From: Brachyhypopomus gauderio
Taxonomy: Eukaryota; Chordata; Actinopteri; Gymnotiformes; Hypopomidae
Assembly (NCBI RefSeq): GCF_052324685.1
Contig: NC_135214.1
Span: 669,501-733,500 of the forward strand
Direction of reading: 5' to 3'
DNA length: 64,000 bases
Shown here one piece after another: positions 12,301 to 23,285 of the stretch; within the stretch, counting starts at the first letter, position 1, and each line of letters starts with the position of its first letter. The notes under the pieces were generated by a model. It saw nothing but the letters and a program-made list of their open reading frames with translations. It was not told the DNA's origin and did not search any database. The position numbers and the translations under genes are program-made.

Positions 12301-15300
12301 GATTTTAAGTTAATATCCACTTTAAATTTTGTTTAGTGCTTGTGGAAACTGACAGGCCTGGTGCTGGGTGTTGTGTTGATATCAGGCAGTACAGTTCAGC
12401 TGTTTTGTATGTTTAAATATTACTGACAAACATATAGGTTTGGGTAGGATGGGGTGGTGCCTTCTCATATTTGCTCATTCACAAATGTTCATATCAACTT
12501 TAAGCATTAGATTAGATATTGTATTTAGGTTAACAGAATGGAGTGACTAAGAATGAAGCAAGTAAGGATTTTTTTTCCAGCCTGAAGAATTTAAGAAATG
12601 CAATACGCAAAATGCCAAAAAGCCAAAGAACTGGGTAAATTTAGAGTCAGAATTCAGAGTTGCTAGGGAACTGGTGTTGGGGTGTGGCTTGAAAGACAAA
12701 GGAGTGTGAGAGAAGTTAAGGCAGGAAGTGTGACAGTTAGCAACCATGTGCTAAGCTACACTGTAAAAAAAATCCTAAAAAAATGGTAAATTACTGGCAG
12801 CAGCGGCTGCCAAGCAAAATCTTTTATTTTAAAGTAAAAAACCCTGATTTAAATTAGGCGGAAAAACTATAAATTTACAGAAAAATTCATTAAACATTCT
12901 GAATACCATTACCATTATTTTACAGATTTTTCCTGGATTATTATGATTGAGCACTTTTAATAGAGTGACAGCACTAATATTTTTGCAGAGAAATATAGTT
13001 ATTTTACAACTTTTCCCTGAATTATTATGATTATTATGCAGAAGCGCCCCCTAGTGGGCCCGCCGGCGGGCCCAGCTCCTTTACGGCGATATAAAACATA
13101 TTAAACATTAATGAATCTCCGAACAACAGCGCTTAAATCAAAATTTCCTATCCCATCTACATGCCTACCGAGTTTCAGCCGTCTACGTGCAGCCGATCGC
13201 GAGATATCCGGCTTTGAAGTTGACCACAAAAGTGCACCCCGCGAGGGGGTCTCCCGACATATCCGTTTACAAAACATATTTATGTTGTGAAATGTCTTAA
13301 TGTTTTGTCACCTAAAAATCGTTTACTAATAAGGCTTTAATTTAAGACCTTAACAGCGTAGATCCGTTGTGGTTAAGTACCTTAAAAAGCTTGCTCACCT
13401 CACTGCAAAATTTTCCAAAATCCGCTTCCTGAATGAGACACTCCGACAAATCTGCCCCCTAAGCGTCACAGAAGCATTCTTAACGCTGATTTGACCCCTC
13501 ATTACAAAGCTGCAGCGGTTCTGCTTTGATTTGAGTGGTTTTTATTGGTCTAAAGTGGGGTAGTGACTTTGAGTGACAGGTTTTACAACCTCTCCCACGG
13601 CGAGGTGCGAAGGGGAGGGGGGGAGGGTGAACCAATAAGCCCACAGAGACAAGCTGGCGCCTCAGAAGTGATTGAAAGCTGTTCTAACCAATAGTGTACA
13701 TCCTTCCGAAGCTAACCAGCCCTCATATGACATGATTGGTCAAGTATATTTTTAAATTGAGCCCTCGGAAACTGGCGCTTCATTTCCAATTTCGGCCGCT
13801 AGCATAGCAACATAAGCTAACCCTTTGCTAACCTAAGCTAAGCTCCCCAGAACACACTGTTCGGCGAAACTGAAGCAGCCATGGATTATTTTGTTTGTTT
13901 TTATGCGGATTGTGGATACTTTTGAACATAAACGGATTACTTTGTGTGGAATATATGAGCAATTTTCGGAATTTTCGCCAACCCGGAAGTGAGACGGTAC
14001 ACCGGCTACGACGCGATTCTACGTACTGTGAGTAACAATGGATAATTTTTCATAAGCGATATTGTACAAAATATATATTCTAATACTAAACATTAACTAA
14101 GCGTTAGATTATAAACAGTTTTAGAGCGTTTGAGTGCTGCAGCACTCTGTATCGTGTCGGATGCTACCGGAGTTGGCTACGGTAACCTAGCTTATGCTGT
14201 CGGACTATATTGGACATAAATATGATATCATAACGTTCATATTTGGACATGAAATTTAGTCATTGGAATTTTCTGGTCTTGCTGTAATATGTGCAGCATT
14301 GTTGTTTGTCGTAGCTCCTCGGTTTCGTGTAAGGAATTTGTTGGCATGTTAGCTTAGTTGGCTAATGGTGTGTGTCGGGTGTGGCATATTTAGACATGGG
14401 TGTGGTGCACTTGACATACCTTGGATAAAGCTGAATAACTTTTCAATGCTTGCATGGATTTGCTCCATTTTTTCTGTGTTGTTAGAAAAGACCCTAGCGA
14501 AATTTATTGTAATTTCTGATACCTAATTTGAATAACTATGTGAATATACATTCCAGTCATGTTCAAGTTCAAGTCAGCATTTGTGACATTCCTGGCATAT
14601 TAGCATCTGCAATAGAGGCTCTAAAATAAACCAAATTATGTGAATATGATACTGAAGTGTATTAATATGTTCCCCCAACTGCCTACTTCAGTTTGAGCCA
14701 TGAATGATAATTTTCCTATATGTACAACTTGAGATATCTAGTTTTAATGTGAACTATGTCAAAAATGTTAAAAATGGCCACCGGGCGTGCGAATCTGCAG
14801 TATAAGGTTAAAAAAAGTGACTGCACTAATATTTTTGCAGAGAAATATTATTGTTGTTCAACTTTTAACTGAATTATTACAATTACAATTCATTATTACA
14901 ATCCAGCTGCAAGATGAATTTTAATTGCATAGGATTTTCTCCATTAATCTGGAAAGGTTTTGACAAAAAATACCGCAGTTTTAAGTCTGTTCATATTCAT
15001 TACATGTTGTAACGGCTTCGAGTCAAAAGGACAAGAATGAGCCATGACACCAATGTTAGTGAACTGTTATTTTATAAGCAACACACTAAAGGGAGGGGGA
15101 ACACTAACGCACATACAACATACATCCAGGGAAACGGGGAACTCACGAATGCTGGGAAGTCTGTAGACTCCACCCCTCAACGCTGCCCATTGGCTGACAG
15201 TACAATATTCAGCCACCACAGAACGTGATAGAGGCAGATAAAAAAAAACCCCATTAATGTCTGCCACCCAAAATTAAATGTGACTATTAATCATTAGAGA

Positions 15301-18300
15301 TAGAATAGTCGGCGACGTTCCTAGCAAATTAGACTTAAAAGCCTGTTCCATTACAATGTATGTCTACCAGTATATCAGTTCATCTGTCTCTCAGTGTGTT
15401 ACAGGTTATTTCCTTGGTTATGTTCAAGTATAGACCCAGTGTTTAGAAATGTTTATTTTAAAACTTCAGCACCCAAACAAACTGCCATTTTCTACTGCCA
15501 TTGACTGCACAAGAACTAAAATGAGAACTGACATCAATAGAGATGGAACAATCAACATAAATCTCCTACAGCCATTACTACAGTTACATACTTTAGATAT
15601 GCCAATGTAAAAATCTAATGTCTGACCTGACATTAGGAAGTCACTCTTCATTTTGTAGTCATCATAAAAATGAGTATAATCATGATTTTCAAAAGCAGAA
15701 ATGGTTTTTTTTCTTCGTCAAATCAATTACCATCACGTTCTGTGGCAAATTAATATGTCCGGACCCTATATGTTTTGATCTGTGTACATTTTTCTCCTGA
15801 ACATCAATGGATCCTCTGAATTACGAGGACACCTAACAATCAAAATACGAGTATTGCTACATGTAAGCTATTACTATGAAAACACATTGAAAATCATGTT
15901 TAATTTTAATGATTTATTTTAAATTGTTGTGACTTATTCTAATCCTTTTTAGTTTATTTAATCTCTTGTTGCCTATTCCCTTGTAAAGTGTCCTTGTGTG
16001 TCTTGAAAGGCGCTTATAAATAAAATTCTATTATTATTATTATTATTATTATTATTAAACCAGCAGTGCCAAACAACTAAACACATCGCCGAAAGACATT
16101 AGATAATACAAGTTAATAAGATTTTGATTAAAATAACAGAACAATTGCTGTAATTGTACATGAATCTGTATGTAATTTAAGAAAGCAGAAAAATACCGTA
16201 TAAATAATACTGTATTTTTTCTGTAAAAAAAGAGAAAAGCATGTAACTTGTAATTATTATCATAATACTTAAAATAAAAGATTGTAACAGCGGGTGCAGG
16301 AGGCAGACACCACGACGTATACGGTGCACATATAACATTTATTTACACTTCGACACGTAAGCTCTGTGCGTAGCGCAAGCAGCACACACTCACGCGGACA
16401 CGTAGCTTTAGACAAAGACGAGCACAAGACACTGCGCGAACGCACATTATATAGGTGAGTTACACAGACCCACGTGATCTCGAGACAAGGCACAGGTGTA
16501 ACAAACGAACACGCTCACAAACAACCCACACCCACGGAAGTACAAACATGGACATAACCGCACGCAGACGACAATATGACACGCCCACAGGGAAGGGTCC
16601 GGAGCTGTTCCGTGACAAAGATATTTTGTCAAATTACAAATAATGTCTGTAATTTTACAAAGTTTTGTATACAATTGGAAAAAAATTTTAATTAGTTATT
16701 TTCCATAAAATTAGGATTTTTTTTACAGTGTAGTCATATTTTGTTTGTGGAAGAAAATGTATTGTAAGCTGTTTGTTGTATTCTCACAGCACAGTTGGCA
16801 ATTCTTTGTGTTTATTCAATTCTGCACTGAAAGTGCTACTGCTGCACTGAGTGTATTTTCTATTATGGGATGTTGTGACTTACAGAGGTGGAAAGAGTAC
16901 TGAAAAATTGTAATTGAGTAAAAGTATCATTACTTTGCCTAAAATCTACTCAGAGTAAAAGTAAAATTACCCATCTCAAAATTTACTCGAGTAAAAGTAC
17001 AAAATTACTTCATTTAAAATGTAATTTGAGTAAAAGTTACTTAGTTACTTTCAGTTATTTAATGCATGGATGAATCATGAACCAAATTCATTAAAAGTTG
17101 TTTTAATCGATTTCAAAGCGTTTTTAAGTGTGCACATCCACACTTGCAAAAAGATCAGCTGGGCTCAGGAACATACTTCCTCACAGCACAAGGATAGTCA
17201 CAATGTCACGGTGAGGCGGCCCCTACTGGTCGCCTCCGTCCACAGCGGCTGTTGTTGTTGTTGTTGTTGTTTTGTTGCGTTGTGTTCCTCCCTCAGGTGG
17301 GCGAAGCCCGCGATCCGTCTCACCTGAGGGTCGTTTGTTTGCCTATATATGTCTTGTCTTTGTACCAGTTGACCGCTGGTCCTTATATCCTTAATTTGGA
17401 TCTATGTCACGGGTTTTTGGTTTGCGCACTTTCAATTAAACCATACTTGTTCCCTGAGACTTGGCGTGATCGCTTCCATTTTATTTCGCACTCCCTGCCC
17501 GTCACACACAACCTGTACCATAAAGTGCAAACAATTTTCATTCCTATTGTCCAACGGACAACACTATGATAAGAATAAAGACATTTAAATTACAAATTAT
17601 TCAAAAAACAAAATTACCACAAAATTAAGTGCCCACAAGATGCCACAAATCAAACTAAAATGCAACAGGATTCCACTAATCACAATAAAATGCCCACAGG
17701 ATCCCACATCAAAAATTAAAAAATGCTCATAGGATCCCACAATTTAAAAGTAAGTGCTCACAGGATCCAACTATTCAAAATACAGTGCCTACCGGATCCC
17801 ACTATTCACAATAAAATGCCCACAGGTTGCCACAACTCAAAATAAAACTATTTAAACGCTCACAGGATCCAACTATTCAAAATACAGTGCCCACAGGATT
17901 CCACTTTTTACAATAAAATGTCCACAGGATCCCACAGAACCTGATAGATAGAAGATTTAAAGATAGAACAATCTCATCCTTTTGGAAAAAAAGTGCACCA
18001 GATTACGACCCGATTATGAGACAATGGAAAGGGTGCGTGCAAGTCAAGGCCATGCAATTGGCCTTAAGTTCTGGGACTCAGAAGTTTAAATTTCATTAAA
18101 TTTACATTAAATTTTTCACCATCAATATTTTTTTACTCAGTAATTTGAGGGCGCTCAAATGTAGTTGTCAGGTCCTGCACTCCCCAATCTCGCCACCAGA
18201 GGTCTGACTCCCCAGAGTTTTAGAGCGCACCAGCTGTCTGTCGTTACAACTGATTATGAAGCGTATTTAACACTGCCAGCCCCCTCTCTCATTACGAAGT

Positions 18301-21189
18301 ATTGCCATTCTTTCACAGTCTGCATACCAAGCCTTTATATCGTTAGTCTCTCTGTGTATGATTCTCTGCCTGGTTTTCTCGACGTTGCCTTGCCTTGCCT
18401 TTGATATTACCTCTGTTGCCTGGATTACTCAACCCCTGCCTGTACGACTACGTCTCCTGGATTGTCCTATTAAACCCTATGACCTGCACATGGATCCCAA
18501 CATGCCTCACGAGTCTGATTCGTTACAGTAGTGAAGTAAAACTACTTGGGTCAAAATGTACAAGTAAAAGTAAAAATTACATATTTCAAAAACTACTCAG
18601 AAAATTACTCATAAAAGTACTCAATTACAGTAGTGTGAGTAAATGTAATTAGTTACTTTCCACCCCTGGTGACTTACCATTGCAAATATTAGGGACCATA
18701 ACACAATACTTTTTTGTATAACTAAAATACATTAATAAGCTTTAAAATACTATATTTCCTCAAAGCTGAGCGACAGTTTAACAATGAATATGAGGGAATT
18801 ATATACTAGTTATAATATAGGCTACTATAAAATACTAAATACTATAATACTAATTATACAACTAGTTCACAAGAAAGTGGTCTGTGGTCTGTTACTGTAT
18901 GTTTATGTATTCTTTCTGTTTCTTGCAGACAGGATGAAATGATTAAGTTCCTAGAAACATATCAAATCTGTACATCAGAAGTCAAGGAGCTTCGCATCCT
19001 TCTGAATGGACCAGTTGGATCAGGGAAATCCTCCACCATTAACACCATCAAAAGCATCTTTGAAGGGCGGCAGGTTGTCAATTGTCTGGCTGCTTCAGAG
19101 AGTACCACAAGTTTTTCTCATCATGTGAGTATGAACTGTAGGAGGATACTGTGATAGAACGGAGACAGGCTTTGTGTCAGGAACACGCATCTGAACACTG
19201 AACATGTATGTAGACAGCTCATCATATCGTGAGACCTGCACATGGTCAGGCACATCGGAAATGACAGGAAGGGAGAACACGTTAACAGATCATTTAGAAA
19301 TACATTCAGGGATTTACATCTTGATTTACTTCTGAGAAAATTACTACTGAATGAGTTGAAGCTAAAGGAACGGGTCATAATTTTATTTATTAAAAACAGT
19401 TGTACTGAGAGTTTTCATATCTGTTAGTACTATGTGGTGATAAATAGCAAAGTTTAAAGGTTTTTATGTTTCAAGAATGCTGGTTGACCAAAGAGTTATT
19501 AGACTGTGGATTTTAAAAGGCCTTAGCAAACATGAAATTTGTTATATTTCTAGTTAATATTGTTCCAGAAACATTTGTGCATTTGGCATTGATCAACCTT
19601 GGAGCTTCCGCAAATTATCAGAAAGTTTATTATTGTTATACCGGTTCTCCAGGGACGTGATTAGGGGAGACAGATGTGTAGAGTCAGTGTTGATGAAAGC
19701 TTGATCGGCATGGACATGGTGGGTCACATAGTGATTGTCTGAAAGGACTGTAGCAGCACGAAGATGTGATGTTCGGACAGACGTCCTTCATCAGCTATGC
19801 AGCAAAGCGCTGATGAAGAACCTCTGTCCTGTTTTGTGAACTTCACTACAATTTTGAAGATTTCGTTCTCTGTATGTTTATGTATATATAAAATTCTCAG
19901 TACAAAAAATACACCATTGGAAATCAGCACACTGGACAATTACCTTTCGCCTTCTATGATGTCATGGGTTTCGAGAAGGACCAGAAAGAAGGGATGCACA
20001 CTAGTGACATCATCAATGCTATTAAAGGCCACATACAAATTGATTATGAAGTAAGAACTTTTGTCTGTGCACGCACAAACACACAAGAAATATATTAATG
20101 AATAAATTATTAAACAAATGGACCTAGATGTAAATAGATTTATGATACAATTTTAAAGCCAGCTGTTTGCAGTATTATTTGAATGAACTGAAGGTACATA
20201 TTAATCTATAGTAATTGAATGTGTAAATTAAAATCCCCTCAATGTACAGTATACAATCCAAACTTGCATAATACAACGAGAGACACTTTTTTTTCCACCT
20301 CTCATTTTGCTGTTAATTTTGTGATTTTAGTTCAAATCTGATCCAATAACTCCAGACAGCAAAAGTTACATCAGCAATCCCAGTCCGAATGATCAGACTC
20401 ACTGTCTAGTGAGTGTTGTACCAGCAGACAAAATTGGCATTATTTCTGATGAAGTCATCAAGAAAATGAAGACAATCCGAATTGAAGCTAGTAAATTTGG
20501 TGAGTGTAAATTGTTGTTATGGACATCACTTGTTGAGGATCCAAAACTGTAAGAGTCAAAGGCAAATAACAATTATGTACAAGTTGGGGTGTGCAAGGTG
20601 CCAGACAATTGTACTACTGTAGTATTATTATTATTATTATTTAACATAGCTCAGTTTTTGGCATGTCAATCGCAAGTCATGTCAAACGCAATAGGACCAT
20701 GTTGTCAGAGAAAATATGACATGCTTACTTAGATGGATCTTTTCATATGTTTACTGGCTGTGCTGCAGGGATCCCTCAAATTGTTTTCATGACAAGAGTG
20801 GATATGGCATGCAGACATACAAAGGACGATTTGACCATGGTCTACAAAAGCAGGAAGATCAAGGAAAAAGTGAGTTGCTTTGCAAGTTTATACATGATGT
20901 ACTTTCGATAGGGTAACACAGTCTAATATTGTAATTTGTAAAGTAACGACACTGCGTGTGTTCCCAGATGAAGACCTGCAGTCAATTACTGGGAATACCA
21001 ATGAACTGCATCTTCCCTGTGAAGAACTACCATGAGGAGACTGAGATAGATGAGAAGATAAACTGTTTGATGCTGCATGCTTTCAAGCAGATTGCAAATT
21101 TTGCAAATGACTGTCTGAAAAGGTATTCTAACACACCGAAACATGCAGAATGTTTCTTTAAACAAATAATCTGGATCAGCATTTGGTGA
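9303..21189 (+). CDS. Gene A: IFI44-like GTPase with N-terminal Ig domain (intact)
   Basis: Eight coding exons: 9303-9345, 10763-11029, 12240-12270, 18929-19124, 19901-20050, 20331-20499, 20769-20869, 20968-21189 (stop TGA). All introns are GT/AG, phases agree, and the total is 392 aa. Exon 1 encodes a leader MNLGFTLGLFSPQP. Exon 2 is an Ig I-set domain with a B-strand Cys (LTC) and C-strand Trp (ATW), but the F-strand Cys is replaced (EYSINLEN), as in intracellular Ig modules. Exon 3 encodes the WRT linker seen in IFI44 proteins. Exons 4-8 form the GTPase: P-loop GPVGSGKSS, G3-like DVMG, G4-like TRVD. IFI44 proteins are interferon-induced and cytoplasmic; mammalian ones carry a TLDc domain where this has Ig. 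Intron 3 is 6.7 kb because of transposons. The donor after the Ig exon (GTTCGT) is weak. No frameshift or stop is seen. Confidence 0.9.
9690..10510 (+). mobile_element. LINE reverse-transcriptase fragment (intron 1 of gene A)
   Basis: Translations give KALGPDGITERVLRLCPDQ, then NNFGPIALTS and CRANRSINDIIALAVHTSL with SHLEKGK. This matches the order of motifs in fish non-LTR reverse transcriptases (KAxGPDG; YRANRS; LHxxLxHLE). Frames change several times and the catalytic part is missing, so it is a dead fragment. A 155-bp hAT MITE is inserted in it. The same LINE type supplies the piece at 35810-36325. Confidence 0.7.
10278..10432. mobile_element. Short hAT MITE with perfect target duplication
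   Basis: 155-bp element with inverted ends CAGGGCCGGAGTGG / CCACTCCGGCTCTG and a perfect 8-bp target duplication ccctcacc at 10270-10277 and 10433-10440. It lies inside the degraded LINE fragment. Confidence 0.93.
10608..10714. mobile_element. 107-bp foldback (hairpin MITE)
   Basis: Near-perfect inverted repeat: arms run from gggtgagtttcccaaaacg at the left to the matching reverse complement ending ctcaccc at the right, with a short central spacer rich in tacgta. It ends 48 bp before the Ig exon of gene A. The transposon family is not determined. Confidence 0.85.
11130..11399. mobile_element. Mariner-type MITE in intron 2 of gene A
   Basis: 270-bp element with about 27-bp imperfect inverted ends (CACTATTCACAAAAAGTTAG on the left) and TA on both sides (11128-11129 and 11400-11401), consistent with a Tc1/mariner-type target site. 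No ORF. The rest of intron 2 (11400-12239) holds nothing recognisable. Confidence 0.8.
13035..14808. repeat. CpG-richer block inside the CACTG element
   Basis: This block begins gaagcgccccctagtgggcc and is richer in CpG and less AT-rich than its surroundings. It contains a possible 5' splice site (TACT|GTGAGTAAC at about 14029) after a CG-containing stretch. It is bracketed by a short direct duplication of the host element. No protein is recognisable. It may be an inserted retroelement fragment or a captured promoter-like sequence. Confidence 0.4.
15940..16059 (+). mobile_element. L2-type LINE 3' tail
   Basis: The sequence gaaaggcgcttataaataaa followed by (ATT)n has the same form as the 3' ends of the two L2-like LINEs in this window. 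No coding part is recognised next to it. Confidence 0.65.
16283..16617 (-). mobile_element. Solo LTR (family C)
   Basis: 335 bp with ends TGTAAC...GTGACA (TG...CA) and a perfect 5-bp target duplication aagat at 16278-16282 and 16618-16622. Its reverse complement starts TGTCACGGAACAG and resembles the LTRs at 53668 and 57327. No internal retroelement sequence is attached. Confidence 0.9.
17204..17506 (+). mobile_element. Solo LTR (family A), copy 1
   Basis: 303 bp with ends TGTCACGG...GTCACA and a perfect 5-bp target duplication cacaa (17199-17203 and 17507-17511). It is closely related to the LTR at 61987-62282 (shared motifs gatccgtctcacctgagggt and ccctgagacttggcgtgatc). It is inserted in the hAT element. 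Confidence 0.93.
17606..17936. repeat. Diverged tandem repeat inside the hAT element
   Basis: About nine diverged units of roughly 35-40 bp with the recurring core cacaggatcccac and an A-rich spacer (attcaaaatacagtgc). It lies between the two solo LTRs. Confidence 0.75.
18166..18527 (+). mobile_element. Solo LTR (family B), copy 1
   Basis: 362 bp with ends TGTCAGG...CGTTACA and a perfect 5-bp target duplication gtagt (18161-18165 and 18528-18532). It belongs to the same family as 50340-50731 and, reversed, 56176-56569. Confidence 0.92.
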
Positions 21190-21741
21190 AAACAGCCTAT
21201 TACTGTCTCAGTTTACCTCTTCCTCTCACCCTTCTAGAAACATCAAAGGTTAGCAGGAACAGGACGTCACCTGAAACATGTATGTCTACACTCCATATCT
21301 TAAACAGGCATTAAAGAACGTGCTTGTTTTAGGGTTTATCACTCTCTGCTGTGACCATTTGACTCTTCTTGCCTGAGCTTTTTGCACTTGTCCTAAGACA
21401 TCCGGCACTCATAATTCAGAGATTCAAGACTTTTCTCTTTTTCAATTATCAGAATTCAGGATTTGGGGGATTTTTCTATTTCCGTGCCTCTTACCAATGC
21501 ATGTTTTAAACTCTGTGGTTCCAAAGTGCTAATAGATTTTAACTTACACCAGATGGAAGAATCTTCCATGTACATATAAAGGTATCAAAGTATCTTTGTG
21601 ATTTCATTTGTACTACCAGGTCTCAGGTCAAACTGGTTTCATTAAAGGAACCACTAACCCACACAGACTACTTGACCTGATACTTTAGTCTTCAGTCCAC
21701 AAATGGAGAGCACCACAATCACTCTAGTGTTGTGTCGTTCT
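21190..21741 (+). other. 3' flank of gene A
   Basis: No coding signal after the gene A stop codon. An ATTAAA at about 21302 could serve as a poly(A) signal for gene A, but nothing decides this. Confidence 0.35.
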
Positions 21742-23285
21742 TAGGCCTGTAACGATAACAAAATTTTCAGAACGATATATTGTCCCAGAAATTATTGCGA
21801 TAAACGATAATATTGTCATTTTAAAGTGCCATTATAGAATTTTTTCTTGCTTCTGGGCTCCCCAAAGGAGCTTTAAGACAATGTGCCACAATAATAATAT
21901 AGTAGCATAATAATACAATTACACCAGTTTGCAGTAATGTAATGTATTTTAGAGCTCATGTATGGGGTCATATTTGAGCTTGACCACATATCTGTAGTGG
22001 CAGAGAGGAGATGTCTTTAATCTCCTTCAGAACGCCATCTTTCACTTCATTATATAAGGTTGGAATGGCAGTTTGGGAGACATAGGTTTCTTTTGGAAGT
22101 TCATACTGCTTGTCAAATCTTTGCAGCATGTTTATAAATGTTTTCTTTTCGACCTTATTTAACAGCAGCATCTCTGACTATATAGCGAGTTAAGCCTGGT
22201 TTATACTTGACGCGGCACAAGGGTCCGCGCGGCGAAAATGACGTAATCGCGGTGGCACCGCCCAGTGCGCGAGGGCCTCGTGCGCGAGGGCCTCGTGCGC
22301 TGTCGATTCGCGAGGTCATGCACCTCTCGAATTTTGTAACTTCGCGCGCGACGCGCCTCAGCGCATTTAACAAAGTCATGTTTTTCAGGGTTTATACACC
22401 TATACAAGGTGGAATTCAAGCACTTTTACGTCACTTTCAAGGTCCATTTCTATATTTCCCAGCACGTTAAACTTAATTAAGTTAAATATTTATACATATA
22501 CTCGTAATAATTCGCTTTTTATCACATTATTTAATGGTTATTTTCAAAATGCCCAATGTTAACGTCTTCACGTTCTCTCATGTTTCGTCCTGGAATTACA
22601 AGAGGCTCGTATTTGTTAATGTAATACAAGAGAACTGTTCAGTCAGACAGCTATTTGTTGTGAAACGAAGTAGTTACAATTTCAAGCATTTTCAAGTACT
22701 TTAGCCTAAATTCCAGCACTTTTCAAACCTGAAACACAAAGCAACATAAAAATTTGTCAGGTAAATGTTCAGTTCCCTGTTTTTAATTTCTTTATACTAC
22801 CATATCGTTTCAAACACTGCAAAGAAATGTGACGCGGCAAGTATGAACAAGGTTTGTGCGAGGTGGGCGGAGTCACGCGCTACGGTAACTATAATAACCA
22901 TTAAATAATGTGATAAAAAGCGAATTATTTCAAATTATTTCGAATCATTTCGAGTTCTATTAGCCTTGAATACATTTGCGAACACATCTGCACCTGTGTG
23001 TGTGGAGGCACTGTTATTGATGCATACGCTCTCCGTGTACTGCCCTCATTTCCTAACCGGTAGATGTCGCTCTCTGATCACAGATTTGTCTTCCGTTAAG
23101 GGGGGAGGGGGGTGCGAGAGAGCAGCACTGCGTGCCTTTCTGAAATCTAACATAGTTGCGGTTTATTCTCATGTAAACAAATTGCGCGGAAACCCAATGG
23201 CCAATTATCGACATCAGCAAAAATGATCGCGGTAAAAAAAATTATCGTATGATAAGTCGATAATGTAATTATCGCGACAGGCCTA
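21742..23285 (-). mobile_element. hAT element with transposase remnant
   Basis: Inverted ends TAGGCCTGTAACGATAA and its partner near 23260-23285, with an 8-bp target duplication matching at 7 of 8 bases (gtcgttct at 21734-21741, ctcgttct at 23286-23293). Minus strand 21968-22171 encodes text with YELPKETYVSQTAIPTLYNE, like the conserved stretch of ZBED/Ac-type hAT transposases. The rest is lost. A nested inverted-repeat element seems to occupy about 22193-22855. Confidence 0.88.
22193..22855. mobile_element. Possible nested TIR element inside the hAT
   Basis: The left part agcctggtttatacttgac and, near 22835-22855, the partly inverted counterpart (gtcaagtataaac-type text, imperfect) suggest terminal inverted repeats. 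The left 220 bp (CpG-rich, containing gacgtaatcgcggtgg) is also present at 34146-34350 in a different hAT element. No target duplication could be fixed by eye. Confidence 0.45.

Larger units (their letters stand above)
12759..16730. mobile_element. 4-kb CACTG-ended DNA element, composite
   Basis: The left end CACTGTAAAAAAAATCCTAA and the right end are inverted copies, flanked by TA on each side. CACTG ends fit a CACTA/EnSpm-like or related family; no transposase ORF is visible. The interior is composite. Near-identical segments (gcactaatatttttgcagag at about 12971 and 14826) bracket a CpG-richer block of about 1.8 kb. An L2 3' tail lies at about 15940-16059 and a solo LTR at 16283-16617. The whole lies in intron 3 of gene A. 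Confidence 0.7.
16883..18668. mobile_element. hAT element in intron 3 of gene A, host to two solo LTRs
   Basis: The ends CAGAGGTGGAAAGAGTAC and TTACTTTCCACCCCTG are inverted, with a perfect 8-bp target duplication gtgactta at 16875-16882 and 18669-18676. The subterminal parts are rich in gagtaaaagta repeats. The interior contains two solo LTRs and a tandem repeat array; no transposase is seen. Confidence 0.95.

Noticed and set aside
21968-22171. An independent gene for a 67-aa protein
   Set aside because: The text is a hAT transposase remnant lying between hAT ends with a target duplication.
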